Of a stretch of DNA of 13,395 bases, positions 1 through 6,261 are shown piece by piece. The notes beneath the pieces are model-generated. The model was not told the origin of the DNA. It searched no databases and saw only the letters and a list, made by a program, of their open reading frames with translations. Each line of letters opens with the position of its first letter. Position 1 is the stretch's first letter. The DNA lies in NCBI GenBank assembly GCA_965653225.1, contig CBFGZI010000107.1:1-13395 (forward strand), read 5' to 3'. Origin of the DNA: JALZDI01 sp965653225. GTDB taxonomy: Bacteria; Actinomycetota; Actinomycetes; Propionibacteriales; Nocardioidaceae. The position numbers were made by a program, and so were the translations under genes.

Positions 1-11
1 CTGACCTGGGG

Positions 12-84
12 TGGAGCTGAGGGGACTCGAACCCCTGACCCCCTCGTTGCGAACGAGGTGCGCTACCAGCTGCGCCACAGCCCC
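12..84 (-). tRNA. tRNA-Ala, anticodon CGC
   Basis: The minus strand folds into a complete 73-nt cloverleaf. A 7-bp acceptor stem pairs GGGGCUG with CAGCUCC, followed by discriminator A. The anticodon stem is CCUCG/CGAGG around the 7-nt loop UUCGCAA, and the T arm is AGGGG-UUCGAGU-CCCCU. The anticodon CGC (genomic positions 49-51) reads the GCG alanine codon. The acceptor stem has the G3:U70 wobble, the classic identity element for alanyl-tRNA synthetase, so the assignment rests on two independent signals. The 3' CCA is not cleanly encoded (A is followed by a run of C), so CCA is probably added after transcription. It lies downstream of sepX on the same strand. Confidence 0.97.
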
Positions 85-118
85 GAAGACGGAGTGCCTT
101 CGTGCACGCCGAAGGGAA

Positions 119-124
119 ACGTTA
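119..124 (-). promoter_or_regulatory. possible -10 box of the tRNA-Ala gene
   Basis: On the minus strand the hexamer TAACGT lies 34 bases before the mature tRNA 5' end, which would give a short leader. No clear -35 box is seen at 16-18 bp. A 6-bp inverted repeat, CCTTCG/CGAAGG with a 7-nt loop (97-115), sits inside that leader. The tRNA could equally be reached by read-through from sepX. Confidence 0.25.
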
Positions 125-136
125 GCACGCGGGGTA

Positions 137-152
137 ACCCTCGCCCGAGGGT
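137..152 (-). terminator. candidate terminator hairpin after sepX
   Basis: A 7-bp inverted repeat, ACCCTCG/CGAGGGT, with a 2-nt spacer starts about 30 bases beyond the sepX stop codon and before the tRNA. There is no U-tract, which is common for actinobacterial terminators. The assignment rests only on position and symmetry. Confidence 0.35.
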
Positions 153-181
153 GTCACGCCTGCCTGGGCGGACGCGGGACC

Positions 182-1060
182 CTACTCGCCGACCGCCCGC
201 CGGGTGGGCTTGTGCTCCTCCGACGTCGCCTGCTCCTCCGCCTCGCGGGCGTCCTGCTCGCGCACCGACGACGGGTCGACGTGGTGGGTGTAGATCGCCG
301 ACTCCTCGTACTTGCGACCCGAGGTCTGCACGTCCGGCGCCCCCAGGTCGATCGTCCGGATCGTGCGCGGGGCGCGTGGCTTGTGCACGTACGTGGGGAG
401 GGTCACAGGTACGGGGTCCCACAGGCTGCCGGAGCCCACCTGCTCCTCGCCCTCGTCGTAGCCCTCGCGCTCGATCACGACCGTGGGCTCGTCGTCGCCG
501 GGCATGGCCGGAGCCGGCTCGAGGTCGATGTCGACCGCGTCCGACGAGCCCATCGTCTGCTCCATCATCCCGGCGGCGGCCGGCTGCGGCTCCGCCAAGG
601 CGGCGTCACGACGGCGGGCCTCTTCGACCCGCGCCCGGTGCTCTGCCGGCAGCGGGTGGGCGCGGACCTCGCGACGCGCCTGACCACGGCACAGCATCAG
701 CCAGAGCAGCACCGCCCCGCCCGGGGCGGCGACCGACCACCACGACACGAGCGTCGCCGCGGCACGACCGGCGACCACGGCGGTCACCAGCACCAGCACC
801 AGCAGGGTCCGCCGCCGGCGGCGGGCCGCCTTCCGGGCCGCGCGTTGCGCCTGCGGGTCGGTGGACCCGGGTAGCGGGCGGGTCATCGCTGCGGTATCCG
901 GGTCCTCGACCTCGTGCCGGCCGAGGACCCGCATGGCCGAGGAGAACCGGTCGATCGAGCGGTTTCGGTTGGCCTCGTCGTAGCGCTTGAGCGCGAACGG
1001 CACCAGGTAGACCGCCCAGCCAACGACGATCGCCACGTAGAGGAATCCCGACAAACCCAC
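182..1060 (-). CDS. sepX: SepX/GlpR-family membrane protein, cell division
   Basis: This 292-residue protein has the family layout: an N-terminal membrane helix (about residues 4-23), the conserved stretch with RSIDRFSSAMRVL (34-46), a basic patch and a helical hairpin (about 84-123), then a long acidic cytoplasmic region. That region ends in the conserved WDPVPVTLPTYV and KPRAPRTIRTIDLG blocks. Published work on the family: Streptomyces SepX is a division-septum protein needed for sporulation, and Corynebacterium GlpR is the membrane receptor of the MoeA-like division protein Glp. A moeA/glp gene lies in the same cluster here. The start is GTG at 1060, with a TAGCGT box at 1068-1073, close to leaderless spacing. 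Family identity is sure; septal function in this organism is inferred. Confidence 0.88.
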   Translation of the reverse strand: MGLSGFLYVAIVVGWAVYLVPFALKRYDEANRNRSIDRFSSAMRVLGRHEVEDPDTAAMTRPLPGSTDPQAQRAARKAARRRRRTLLVLVLVTAVVAGRAAATLVSWWSVAAPGGAVLLWLMLCRGQARREVRAHPLPAEHRARVEEARRRDAALAEPQPAAAGMMEQTMGSSDAVDIDLEPAPAMPGDDEPTVVIEREGYDEGEEQVGSGSLWDPVPVTLPTYVHKPRAPRTIRTIDLGAPDVQTSGRKYEESAIYTHHVDPSSVREQDAREAEEQATSEEHKPTRRAVGE

Positions 1061-1144
1061 GGGGACGACGCTAAGCCCGCAGGTCGTGTCACGAGCGGAT
1101 CACGAGGGGTGTGTCGCGTGTGTACTTGTGTGACTCCAGTTAAT
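1061..1144 (-). promoter_or_regulatory. sepX upstream region with two GACAC (WhiA-like) motifs
   Basis: The 84-bp gap between rimJ and sepX is richer in A and T than its surroundings, as a promoter would be. On the minus strand it carries GACAC twice (genomic 1111-1115 and 1086-1090) and a TAGCGT -10-like box (1068-1073). A GTGACA -35-like hexamer overlaps the second GACAC (1087-1092), but its spacing of 13 bp is short. GACAC is the core of the Streptomyces WhiA binding site, and sepX is a WhiA/WhiB target there. Two 5-mers alone are weak evidence. Confidence 0.4.
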
Positions 1145-1714
1145 TCATTTGTGCTGGCGCTGCAGACGGCGCAGCAGGCCGTCGGGCACGTCCTCCGCGG
1201 TCAATGCGAACAGCACGTGGTCGCGCCAGGCGCCGTTGATGTGCAGGTAGCGAGGCGCCTCGCCGATGCGCGTGAAGCCGAGCTTCTCCACCACCCGCAG
1301 CGAGGCGGGGTTCTCGGGGCGGATCGCGATCTCGATGCGGTGCAGGCCGAGCTCGCCGAAGGCGTAGTCGACCGCCATGGCCACGGCGGTGGGGATGATC
1401 CCGCGGCCGGCGTGCTTCTCGTCGATCCAGTACCCGATCTGCGCCCACCGCGCGGAGCCCCAGACGATGTTGCTCACGGTCACCTGGCCGACCACCACGC
1501 CGTCGTAGGTGACGACGAACGGCAGCGCGCGGCCCTCACGCGCCAGCGCACGCAGGTCACGCACCATCCGGGTGAAGCTGCTGGCCCGGGACGGACCGCC
1601 GGGCGGCATGGTGGCGTCCCACTCACGCAGCCAGTCGCGGTTGTCTCGGCGCAGCCGCAGCCACACACGGCGGTCACGGTGGCGGATGGGCCGCAGACCC
1701 ACCCGGTTCGACAC
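1145..1714 (-). CDS. rimJ: RimJ/RimL-type GNAT N-acetyltransferase
   Basis: This 189-residue protein has the GNAT fold and would transfer acetyl from acetyl-CoA to an amine, in the RimJ/RimL group usually a protein N-terminus. The pattern GLRPIRHRD (6-14) is the usual opening of this group. The acetyl-CoA loop reads KHAGRGIIPTA (100-110), followed by the typical ELGLHRIEIAIRPENPASLRVVEKLGF block (121-147). The start is GTG at 1714, 23 bases after the mog stop. No convincing Shine-Dalgarno is visible, so the start is less certain than the frame. From memory a rimJ gene sits between moeA and the sepX/glpR homologue in mycobacteria too, so the position is conserved. The true substrate is unknown; the symbol follows the syntenic name. 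Confidence 0.85.
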   Translation of the reverse strand: MSNRVGLRPIRHRDRRVWLRLRRDNRDWLREWDATMPPGGPSRASSFTRMVRDLRALAREGRALPFVVTYDGVVVGQVTVSNIVWGSARWAQIGYWIDEKHAGRGIIPTAVAMAVDYAFGELGLHRIEIAIRPENPASLRVVEKLGFTRIGEAPRYLHINGAWRDHVLFALTAEDVPDGLLRRLQRQHK

Positions 1715-1737
1715 CAGGTGGTACGGCAGGTGCCCGC

Positions 1738-2259
1738 TCAGGACTGGCTCCCCTCACCGGCCTGCTGGTGGTCGGCACCCGCGATCTGGTCGAGTGCGTG
1801 GAACAGGATGGGCTCGATCACCGCGAGCCCGTCGCGCACGCCTCCGGTAGATCCGGGCAGGTTGACGATAAGAGTGCGTTCAGCGACACCGCACACACCG
1901 CGGGACAGTGACGCGGTGGGTACGCCGTGCTCCACGCCGTACGAGCGGATCGCCTCGGCGACACCCGGCACCTCGGTGTCGATGACGCGCCGGGTCATCT
2001 CGGGGGTCATGTCCGTCGGGGAGATGCCGGTGCCGCCGGTGGTGACGACGAGTGGATACCCCTCGCGCACCGCGCGCGAAAGTGCCTCGGCCACCGGCTC
2101 CCCGTCCGGCACCACGACCGGGCCGTCGACCTCGGCGCCCCAGCGGTCGAGGGCGTCCACGATCAGCGGTCCGCCGCGGTCCTCGTAGACGCCGGCGGAC
2201 GCGCGGTTGGAGATGGTCACCACCAGCGCCCGCTTGGAGTGCGCCCCGGGGCCGCTCAT
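1738..2259 (-). CDS. mog: molybdopterin adenylyltransferase (MogA/MoaB family)
   Basis: The enzyme activates molybdopterin with ATP to adenylyl-molybdopterin before molybdenum insertion. The 173-residue protein is a single MoCF-like domain. It opens with ALVVTISNRASAGVYEDRGG (11-30) and carries the signature TGGTGISPTDMTPE (74-87) and the NLPGS loop (133-137). The start is ATG at 2259: it overlaps the moaC stop as ATGA and follows a GGGAGG Shine-Dalgarno (2265-2270). An in-frame GTG at 2277 would add six residues inside moaC and is less likely. Translation is therefore probably coupled to moaC, giving coordinated amounts of two Moco enzymes. MogA and MoaB cannot be told apart reliably by eye. 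Confidence 0.9.
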   Translation of the reverse strand: MSGPGAHSKRALVVTISNRASAGVYEDRGGPLIVDALDRWGAEVDGPVVVPDGEPVAEALSRAVREGYPLVVTTGGTGISPTDMTPEMTRRVIDTEVPGVAEAIRSYGVEHGVPTASLSRGVCGVAERTLIVNLPGSTGGVRDGLAVIEPILFHALDQIAGADHQQAGEGSQS

Positions 2260-2753
2260 CGCGCCTCCCGCGTCCACGTGCCGCTGCGGCCGCCGGACTT
2301 GCTCTCCACCCGCACGTCGGTGATCACCGCGCCCTTGTCGACCGCCTTGACCATGTCGACGAGCGTCAGCGCGGCAACCGACACCGCCGTCAGCGCCTCC
2401 ATCTCGACACCGGTGCGGTCAGTGGTGCGCACGGTGGCCGAGATCGCCACCGCGTCGTCCTGCACCTCGAGATCGACCGTCACGCCCGACACCGCGATCG
2501 GATGGCACAGCGGCACCAGGTCGGGGGTGCGCTTGGCGGCCATGATGCCCGCGACGCGCGCCACCCCGAGCGCATCGCCCTTCGGCACGCCCTTGTCGCG
2601 CAGCAGCGCGACCACCTCCGGCGAGACCAGCACCCTCCCCGAGGCCGACGCCGTGCGGGCGGTGCTGTCCTTCTCGGACACGTCGACCATGCGCGCCGCG
2701 CCCGACTCGTCCACGTGGGTCAGGCGTCCCTCGGGCGGCACAGCAGCGGCCAT
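2256..2753 (-). CDS. moaC: cyclic pyranopterin monophosphate synthase MoaC
   Basis: MoaC completes the first step of molybdenum cofactor synthesis, turning the cyclic GTP product of MoaA into cPMP. The 165-residue length is normal. Signature blocks are present: LTHVDESGAARMVDVSEK near the N-terminus, PLCHPIAVSGV (81-91), GVEMEALTAVSVAALTLVDM (115-134) and the KAVDK lysine segment (136-140). The start is ATG at 2753, overlapping the moeA stop by one base (TGATG). The frame stays open upstream inside moeA, but that extension is arginine-rich and unlike the family. No moaA, moaD or moaE lies in the window, so the rest of the pathway must be elsewhere. Confidence 0.95.
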   Translation of the reverse strand: MAAAVPPEGRLTHVDESGAARMVDVSEKDSTARTASASGRVLVSPEVVALLRDKGVPKGDALGVARVAGIMAAKRTPDLVPLCHPIAVSGVTVDLEVQDDAVAISATVRTTDRTGVEMEALTAVSVAALTLVDMVKAVDKGAVITDVRVESKSGGRSGTWTREAR

Positions 2754-3985
2754 CAGTAGTCCCGGTCGAGCGCGAGCACCTCGACGGTCTCGCCGCCGTG
2801 CACGCTGGTGACGTCCTCGGGAACCACCACCAGGCAGTTCGCCCGGGCGAGGCTCGCGACCAGGTGCGAGCCCGGGCCGCCGACCATGCGCACCTCCTCG
2901 TTGCCGGGCTCGCCGGACAGGGCGCCGCGCAGAAACTGCCGCTTGCCTGCCGCGGACGTGAAGCCGCCGATGCACCGGGCCGGGACCAACGGACGGGTGT
3001 AGGGGACCAGGCCCATCATCCGGCGCAGCGCGGGCCGCACGAACACCTCGAACGACACGTACGACGACACCGGGTTGCCGGGCAGCGTGAAGATCGGCGT
3101 GGCGTCCTCGCCGACGGTGCCGAAGCCCTGCGGCTTACCCGGCTGCATCGCCACCTCGCAGAACTCCACCGTGCCGAGCTTGCCGAGGACCTCCTTGACC
3201 ACGTCGTACTCGCCCTTGCTCACTCCCCCGCTGGTGACGACCGCATCGGCGCGCACCAGCTGGTCGGAGATCGCGTCGGAGAACACGTCGGGGTCGTCGA
3301 CGACCGCGCTCACCCGGTAGGAGATCGCGCCGGCGGCACGCACGGCCGCGGCCAGCATGTAGCTGTTGGAGTCGTAGACCGAGTCGAAGCCGAGCTCGGT
3401 GCCGGGCTCACGCAGCTCGGAGCCGGTCGACAGCACCACGACGCGCGGACGCGGCCTGGCCTGCACCTGCGAACGGCCCACTGCGGCCAGCAGCCCGACC
3501 TGACGGGCGCCGATGAGCGCGCCCTCGTCGAGCAGCTTGTCGCCGACCCGGATGTCCTCACCGGCCCACCGCACGTGCTGCCCCTGTTCGGGCGCCTGCC
3601 GCACCTGTACCTCCGCGACCCCGCGGTTGGTCCACTCCAGGGGTACGACGGAGTCGGCGCCGGACGGCATCGGCGCGCCGGTCATGATGCGCAGCGCGGT
3701 GCCGGCGGCCAGCGCGTACGCCTTCGTCTGGCCGGCCGCCGACTCTCCCACCACCGGGAGCGCGACCGGCGCGTCCTCGGTGGCACCGGCAAGGTCGGCC
3801 GCGCGTACGGCGTAGCCGTCCATCGCGGAGTTGTCGAAGCCGGGAAGCTCGACCGGGGAGGTCACGTCCTCGCACAGCGGCAGCCCGACAACCTCGCCCA
3901 GCGGCTGACCGTAGGGCGGCAGCGGAGCGATGGCGCCGAGGATGCGGTCGAGGTGCTCGTCGACGGATCGCAGTTGGCTTGCCAT
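2753..3985 (-). CDS. moeA: MoeA/gephyrin-like protein (molybdenum insertase or division protein Glp)
   Basis: A full-length MoeA-fold protein of 410 residues. Visible blocks are LPGFDNSAMDGYAV (47-60), the MogA-like domain with VVLSTGSEL (183-191) and TSGGVSKGEYD (251-261), the actinobacterial-looking MQPGKPQGFG (280-289) and LPGNPVSS (301-308). MoeA inserts molybdate into adenylyl-molybdopterin. In Corynebacterium the homologue in this neighbourhood, Glp, acts in cell division by linking FtsZ to the membrane protein GlpR. Here both contexts coexist: moaC and mog follow directly, and sepX/glpR lies four genes downstream. The protein may therefore serve Moco synthesis, division, or both. The start is ATG 3985 because TAGGGT lies exactly at -12 to -7; a TTG at 3991 would add two residues. 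Confidence 0.92.
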   Translation of the reverse strand: MASQLRSVDEHLDRILGAIAPLPPYGQPLGEVVGLPLCEDVTSPVELPGFDNSAMDGYAVRAADLAGATEDAPVALPVVGESAAGQTKAYALAAGTALRIMTGAPMPSGADSVVPLEWTNRGVAEVQVRQAPEQGQHVRWAGEDIRVGDKLLDEGALIGARQVGLLAAVGRSQVQARPRPRVVVLSTGSELREPGTELGFDSVYDSNSYMLAAAVRAAGAISYRVSAVVDDPDVFSDAISDQLVRADAVVTSGGVSKGEYDVVKEVLGKLGTVEFCEVAMQPGKPQGFGTVGEDATPIFTLPGNPVSSYVSFEVFVRPALRRMMGLVPYTRPLVPARCIGGFTSAAGKRQFLRGALSGEPGNEEVRMVGGPGSHLVASLARANCLVVVPEDVTSVHGGETVEVLALDRDY

Positions 3986-3991
3986 GCCCAA

Positions 3992-3997
3992 ACCCTA
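3992..3997 (-). promoter_or_regulatory. -10 box TAGGGT for leaderless moeA/glp
   Basis: On the minus strand TAGGGT occupies -12 to -7 relative to the A of ATG 3985, in the 23-bp gap after the UGPase stop. No Shine-Dalgarno precedes this ATG and no clear -35 is seen. The placement implies an internal promoter whose transcript begins at the start codon. Confidence 0.5.
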
Positions 3998-4008
3998 ACC
4001 GCGACGAG

Positions 4009-5403
4009 TCAGCTTTCGGCTCCCAGCACGCTGCCGTCCGGGATGGTTCCCGGCGAGTTCTCGGCGTCGACGACCACGTCGCCGACGACCTCGACGTCCT
4101 TGCCGAACGTCCAGTCGCCCTCGACCTTCAGGCTGTCGGCCCGCCGCAGCGACGGCGAGCCGTGCGGGAGCCGCGCGTCGAAGTCGTCGATCAGCTTGTA
4201 GACCTTGTCCAGCTCGATGTACGGCGCCTGCTCGCGGCCGCCCACCAGCCGGACCTGCGCGTCCTCGGTCAGCTCGTACACGTCGGCCCGCAGCGCGAGC
4301 AGGTCGCTGGTCGTCTTGACCGGCAGGAACCGCGAGCGGTCGACCTCGATCGCCTGCGCGTTCTCGAACACCTCGATCGCCGCGCCCATCGCGGTCTCGA
4401 GCTGGATCACCTCGGGCGAGCTCGGGTCGGTGGGGTCGGCGGTCTTGACGTTGCGGATCAGCGGCAGGCCCAGCACCCCGTTGTTCTCGCGCAGCTGGTC
4501 GGCGACGGCAGCCAGGTCGAGCCACAGGTTGTTGCAGTTGAAGAACCGGTGCCGGTCGACGTCGGCGAACGCGTCCTGGTCCTCGTCCCTGGTCTGCGCG
4601 GTCTCGCGCAGGACGAGCCGCCCGTCGGACTTACGTACGGCCAGGTGGCCGCCCTTGCGGTCGGAGCTCGTACGGCGGCACGACTCGGAGGCGAACCCGG
4701 CTCCCAGCCCGGCGAACCACGCCGCCAGCCTCGGGTCGGGCCGGGCGCCGAGGTTGTCGGCGTTGGAGACGAAGGCGTAGCGGAACCCGGCGTCGACCAG
4801 CTGCTGCAGCACACCCGACGCCTCCAGCGCGGTGTACAGGTCGCCGTGGCCCGGCGGGCACCACTCCATCCCGGGGTCCGGCGGCCAGCTGACCGGGGTG
4901 AGGTCGTCGCTGCGCAGCTTGGGCTCGCGGTTCTGCAGGAAGTCGAGCGGGAGGTCGTCGACCGCCAGGCCCTCGTGCTTCTCCAGCGCGACGAGAGTGT
5001 CGTCGCGGGTGCGGAAGCTGTTCATGAACAGCAGCGGGAGCCGGACGTCGTACTCCGCGCGCAGGGCGAGCACCTGGCGCGCGATGACGTCGAGGAACGT
5101 CTCGCCGGAGGGGCGGATCGGCAGCAGCGACTTCGCGCGGTTCATGCCCATCGAGGTGCCGAGGCCGCCGTTGACCTTGATCACCACGGTGGCGGCCAGC
5201 GCGTCGCGGGCGGCCTCCGGGTCGATCTCGAGGTCGGCGAGCCGGGGCAGCTCGCGGATGGGCTCGATGTCGTCCTCGCTGATCATGCCGGTCTCGCCCG
5301 ACTCCAGCACGTCGTAGTAGTGGGCGAAGACCTCGATCGCGCGGGGATGCACGCCCGCCTCGGCCATCTTGTCCAGCGCCTGCTGTCGTCCTTCGCGGCT
5401 CAT
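4009..5403 (-). CDS. UTP-glucose-1-phosphate uridylyltransferase, eukaryotic-like UDPGP family
   Basis: The enzyme makes UDP-glucose from UTP and glucose-1-phosphate for glycans, wall polymers and trehalose. At 464 residues it belongs to the long UDPGP family, not the ~300-residue RmlA-like GalU family. Diagnostic blocks include VIKVNGGLGTSMG near residues 75-90, CPPGHGDLYTAL, VSNADNLGA, FFNCNNLWL, IQLETAMGAAIEVF and FLPVKTTSDLL. The family's usual G-P-K-S reads NRAKSL here. The start is ATG 5403: TACCAT lies at exactly -12 to -7 and no Shine-Dalgarno is present, so the message is probably leaderless. Annotation pipelines may call it galU. It leads the cluster running down to sepX and is divergent from the cyclo-ligase gene. 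Confidence 0.92.
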   Translation of the reverse strand: MSREGRQQALDKMAEAGVHPRAIEVFAHYYDVLESGETGMISEDDIEPIRELPRLADLEIDPEAARDALAATVVIKVNGGLGTSMGMNRAKSLLPIRPSGETFLDVIARQVLALRAEYDVRLPLLFMNSFRTRDDTLVALEKHEGLAVDDLPLDFLQNREPKLRSDDLTPVSWPPDPGMEWCPPGHGDLYTALEASGVLQQLVDAGFRYAFVSNADNLGARPDPRLAAWFAGLGAGFASESCRRTSSDRKGGHLAVRKSDGRLVLRETAQTRDEDQDAFADVDRHRFFNCNNLWLDLAAVADQLRENNGVLGLPLIRNVKTADPTDPSSPEVIQLETAMGAAIEVFENAQAIEVDRSRFLPVKTTSDLLALRADVYELTEDAQVRLVGGREQAPYIELDKVYKLIDDFDARLPHGSPSLRRADSLKVEGDWTFGKDVEVVGDVVVDAENSPGTIPDGSVLGAES

Positions 5404-5409
5404 GGCGGC

Positions 5410-5415
5410 ATGGTA
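5410..5415 (-). promoter_or_regulatory. -10 box TACCAT for leaderless UGPase gene
   Basis: On the minus strand TACCAT occupies -12 to -7 before ATG 5403, so transcription is expected to start at the A of the start codon. No good -35 hexamer is seen 16-19 bp upstream. It is half of a divergent promoter region (5404-5541). Confidence 0.5.
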
Positions 5416-5529
5416 GGCGACGTGCGCGTCGGGGGACTTGCCGTGAGGTTGCCGCCGGGTCTGCTGCGGCCTCGGGAGCGCCGCCGCGGCGCTGTCGTCG
5501 CTTGCCCGGGGAGACGCGCGACCCGCCAC

Positions 5530-5535
5530 TACGGT
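5530..5535 (+). promoter_or_regulatory. -10 box TACGGT for leaderless 5-FCL gene
   Basis: TACGGT occupies -12 to -7 before the GTG at 5542, matching the spacing seen for the divergent UGPase gene. A TTGCCC hexamer at 5502-5507 is too far away (22-bp spacer) to be a standard -35. The box supports GTG 5542 over ATG 5566 as start. Confidence 0.5.
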
Positions 5536-5541
5536 GGGTCG

Positions 5542-6138
5542 GTGACCTCTGGCCCGTCGCCGCTGATGGCGAAGCAGGAGATGCGAGACCGCCTCCTGGT
5601 AGCACGCCGGGCGCGGTCCCAGGGCGCGCGCGCGGCCGCGGGTGACGCGATCGCGGAGCACCTGCTGGCGGCGCCGGAGATGCAGCGCGCGGGCACGGTC
5701 GCGGCGTACGTGTCGGTCGGCACCGAGCCGCCGACGGGGCGGCTGCTCGAGGACCTGCGACGGCAGGGCGTCGGCGTGCTGCTGCCGGTGCTGCTGCCGG
5801 ACCTGGACCTGGCGTGGGGTGAGTACGCCGGCGCGCAGTCACTGGAGCACGGTCCCCGCGGCATGCGCCAGCCCGGTGGCCCGCGGCTGCCGCCGAACGC
5901 CGTCGCCGGCGTCGACGCGGTGCTGTGCCCGGGTCTGGCCGTGGACGGCTCGGGCCTGCGCCTCGGCCGTGGCGGCGGCTCGTACGACCGCGCCCTGGCC
6001 CGGGTCGCGCCCAGCGTGTGGTCGTGCGTGCTGCTGTACGCCGGCGAGGTGCTCGACACCGACCTGCCGGCCGACCCGCACGACCGGGCCGTCGACGCGG
6101 CTGTGACCCCCGAGGGCATCGTCCGCTTCGCTCGCTGA
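5542..6138 (+). CDS. ygfA: 5-formyltetrahydrofolate cyclo-ligase
   Basis: This one-carbon metabolism enzyme uses ATP to recycle 5-formyl-THF to 5,10-methenyl-THF. The 198-residue protein shows the N-terminal basic helix KQEMRDRLLVARRARS (11-26), the substrate/ATP segment YVSVGTEPPT (56-65), and the signature GLRLGRGGGSYDRAL (138-152) that contains the family's GRGxGxYD phosphate-binding motif. The GTG at 5542 is chosen because a TACGGT box sits at leaderless spacing. ATG 5566 gives a 190-residue protein, also of normal size, and is the alternative. It is the only plus-strand gene between the two minus-strand clusters. In mycobacteria the homologue is, from memory, likewise next to ruc and galU. 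Confidence 0.93.
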   Translation: MTSGPSPLMAKQEMRDRLLVARRARSQGARAAAGDAIAEHLLAAPEMQRAGTVAAYVSVGTEPPTGRLLEDLRRQGVGVLLPVLLPDLDLAWGEYAGAQSLEHGPRGMRQPGGPRLPPNAVAGVDAVLCPGLAVDGSGLRLGRGGGSYDRALARVAPSVWSCVLLYAGEVLDTDLPADPHDRAVDAAVTPEGIVRFAR

Positions 6139-6143
6139 CCTCA

Positions 6144-6174
6144 ACCTGGCGTGACGCGTCAACCCGTCGACGCC
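6144..6174. repeat. 31-bp intergenic repeat, copy 1
   Basis: This copy begins ACCTGGCGTGACGCGTCAA and ends GTCGACGCC, six bases after the 5-FCL stop. It contains the perfect 10-bp palindrome TGACGCGTCA, and its two ends can pair (GGCGTGACG with CGTCGACGCC, one bulged base). It matches 6218-6248 at 29 of 31 positions. It lies in the gap between convergent genes, so a two-way termination role is possible. Confidence 0.7.
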
Positions 6175-6217
6175 CCGGGGGGAGCGTGTCTTTCACACAT
6201 GCGTGGAAGACGACTCC

Positions 6218-6248
6218 ACCTGGCGTGACGCGTCAATCGGTCGACGCC
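6218..6248. repeat. 31-bp intergenic repeat, copy 2
   Basis: A direct copy of 6144-6174 with two substitutions, offset by 74 bp and lying 13 bases beyond the stop of the convergent ABC permease. The intervening 43 bases hold two small inverted repeats, GTGT/ACAC (6186-6198) and GTGGA/TCCAC (6203-6219). Confidence 0.7.
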
Positions 6249-6261
6249 GGACGGCCGGGCG

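Noticed and set aside
12..84. tRNA-Ala as an integration site for a mobile element.
   Set aside because: The 3' end of the tRNA faces the left window edge and no integrase or duplicated tRNA end is present; nothing in view supports it.
2754..2975. An N-terminal extension of MoaC by 74 residues.
   Set aside because: The added part lies inside moeA, is arginine-rich and absent from the MoaC family. ATG 2753 with a TGATG overlap gives a normal 165-residue MoaC.
2798..4201. A plus-strand open frame of ~467 codons opposite moeA.
   Set aside because: Antisense shadow of moeA with no domain and no ribosome-binding site; moeA has every signature block on the other strand.
3979..5541. A plus-strand frame open for ~1.5 kb upstream of and in frame with 5-FCL, suggesting a large fusion protein.
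   Set aside because: It runs antisense to the UGPase gene, is full of Arg/Val/Gly with no family motifs, and is the expected third-position shadow of a GC-rich gene. The real cyclo-ligase starts at 5542.
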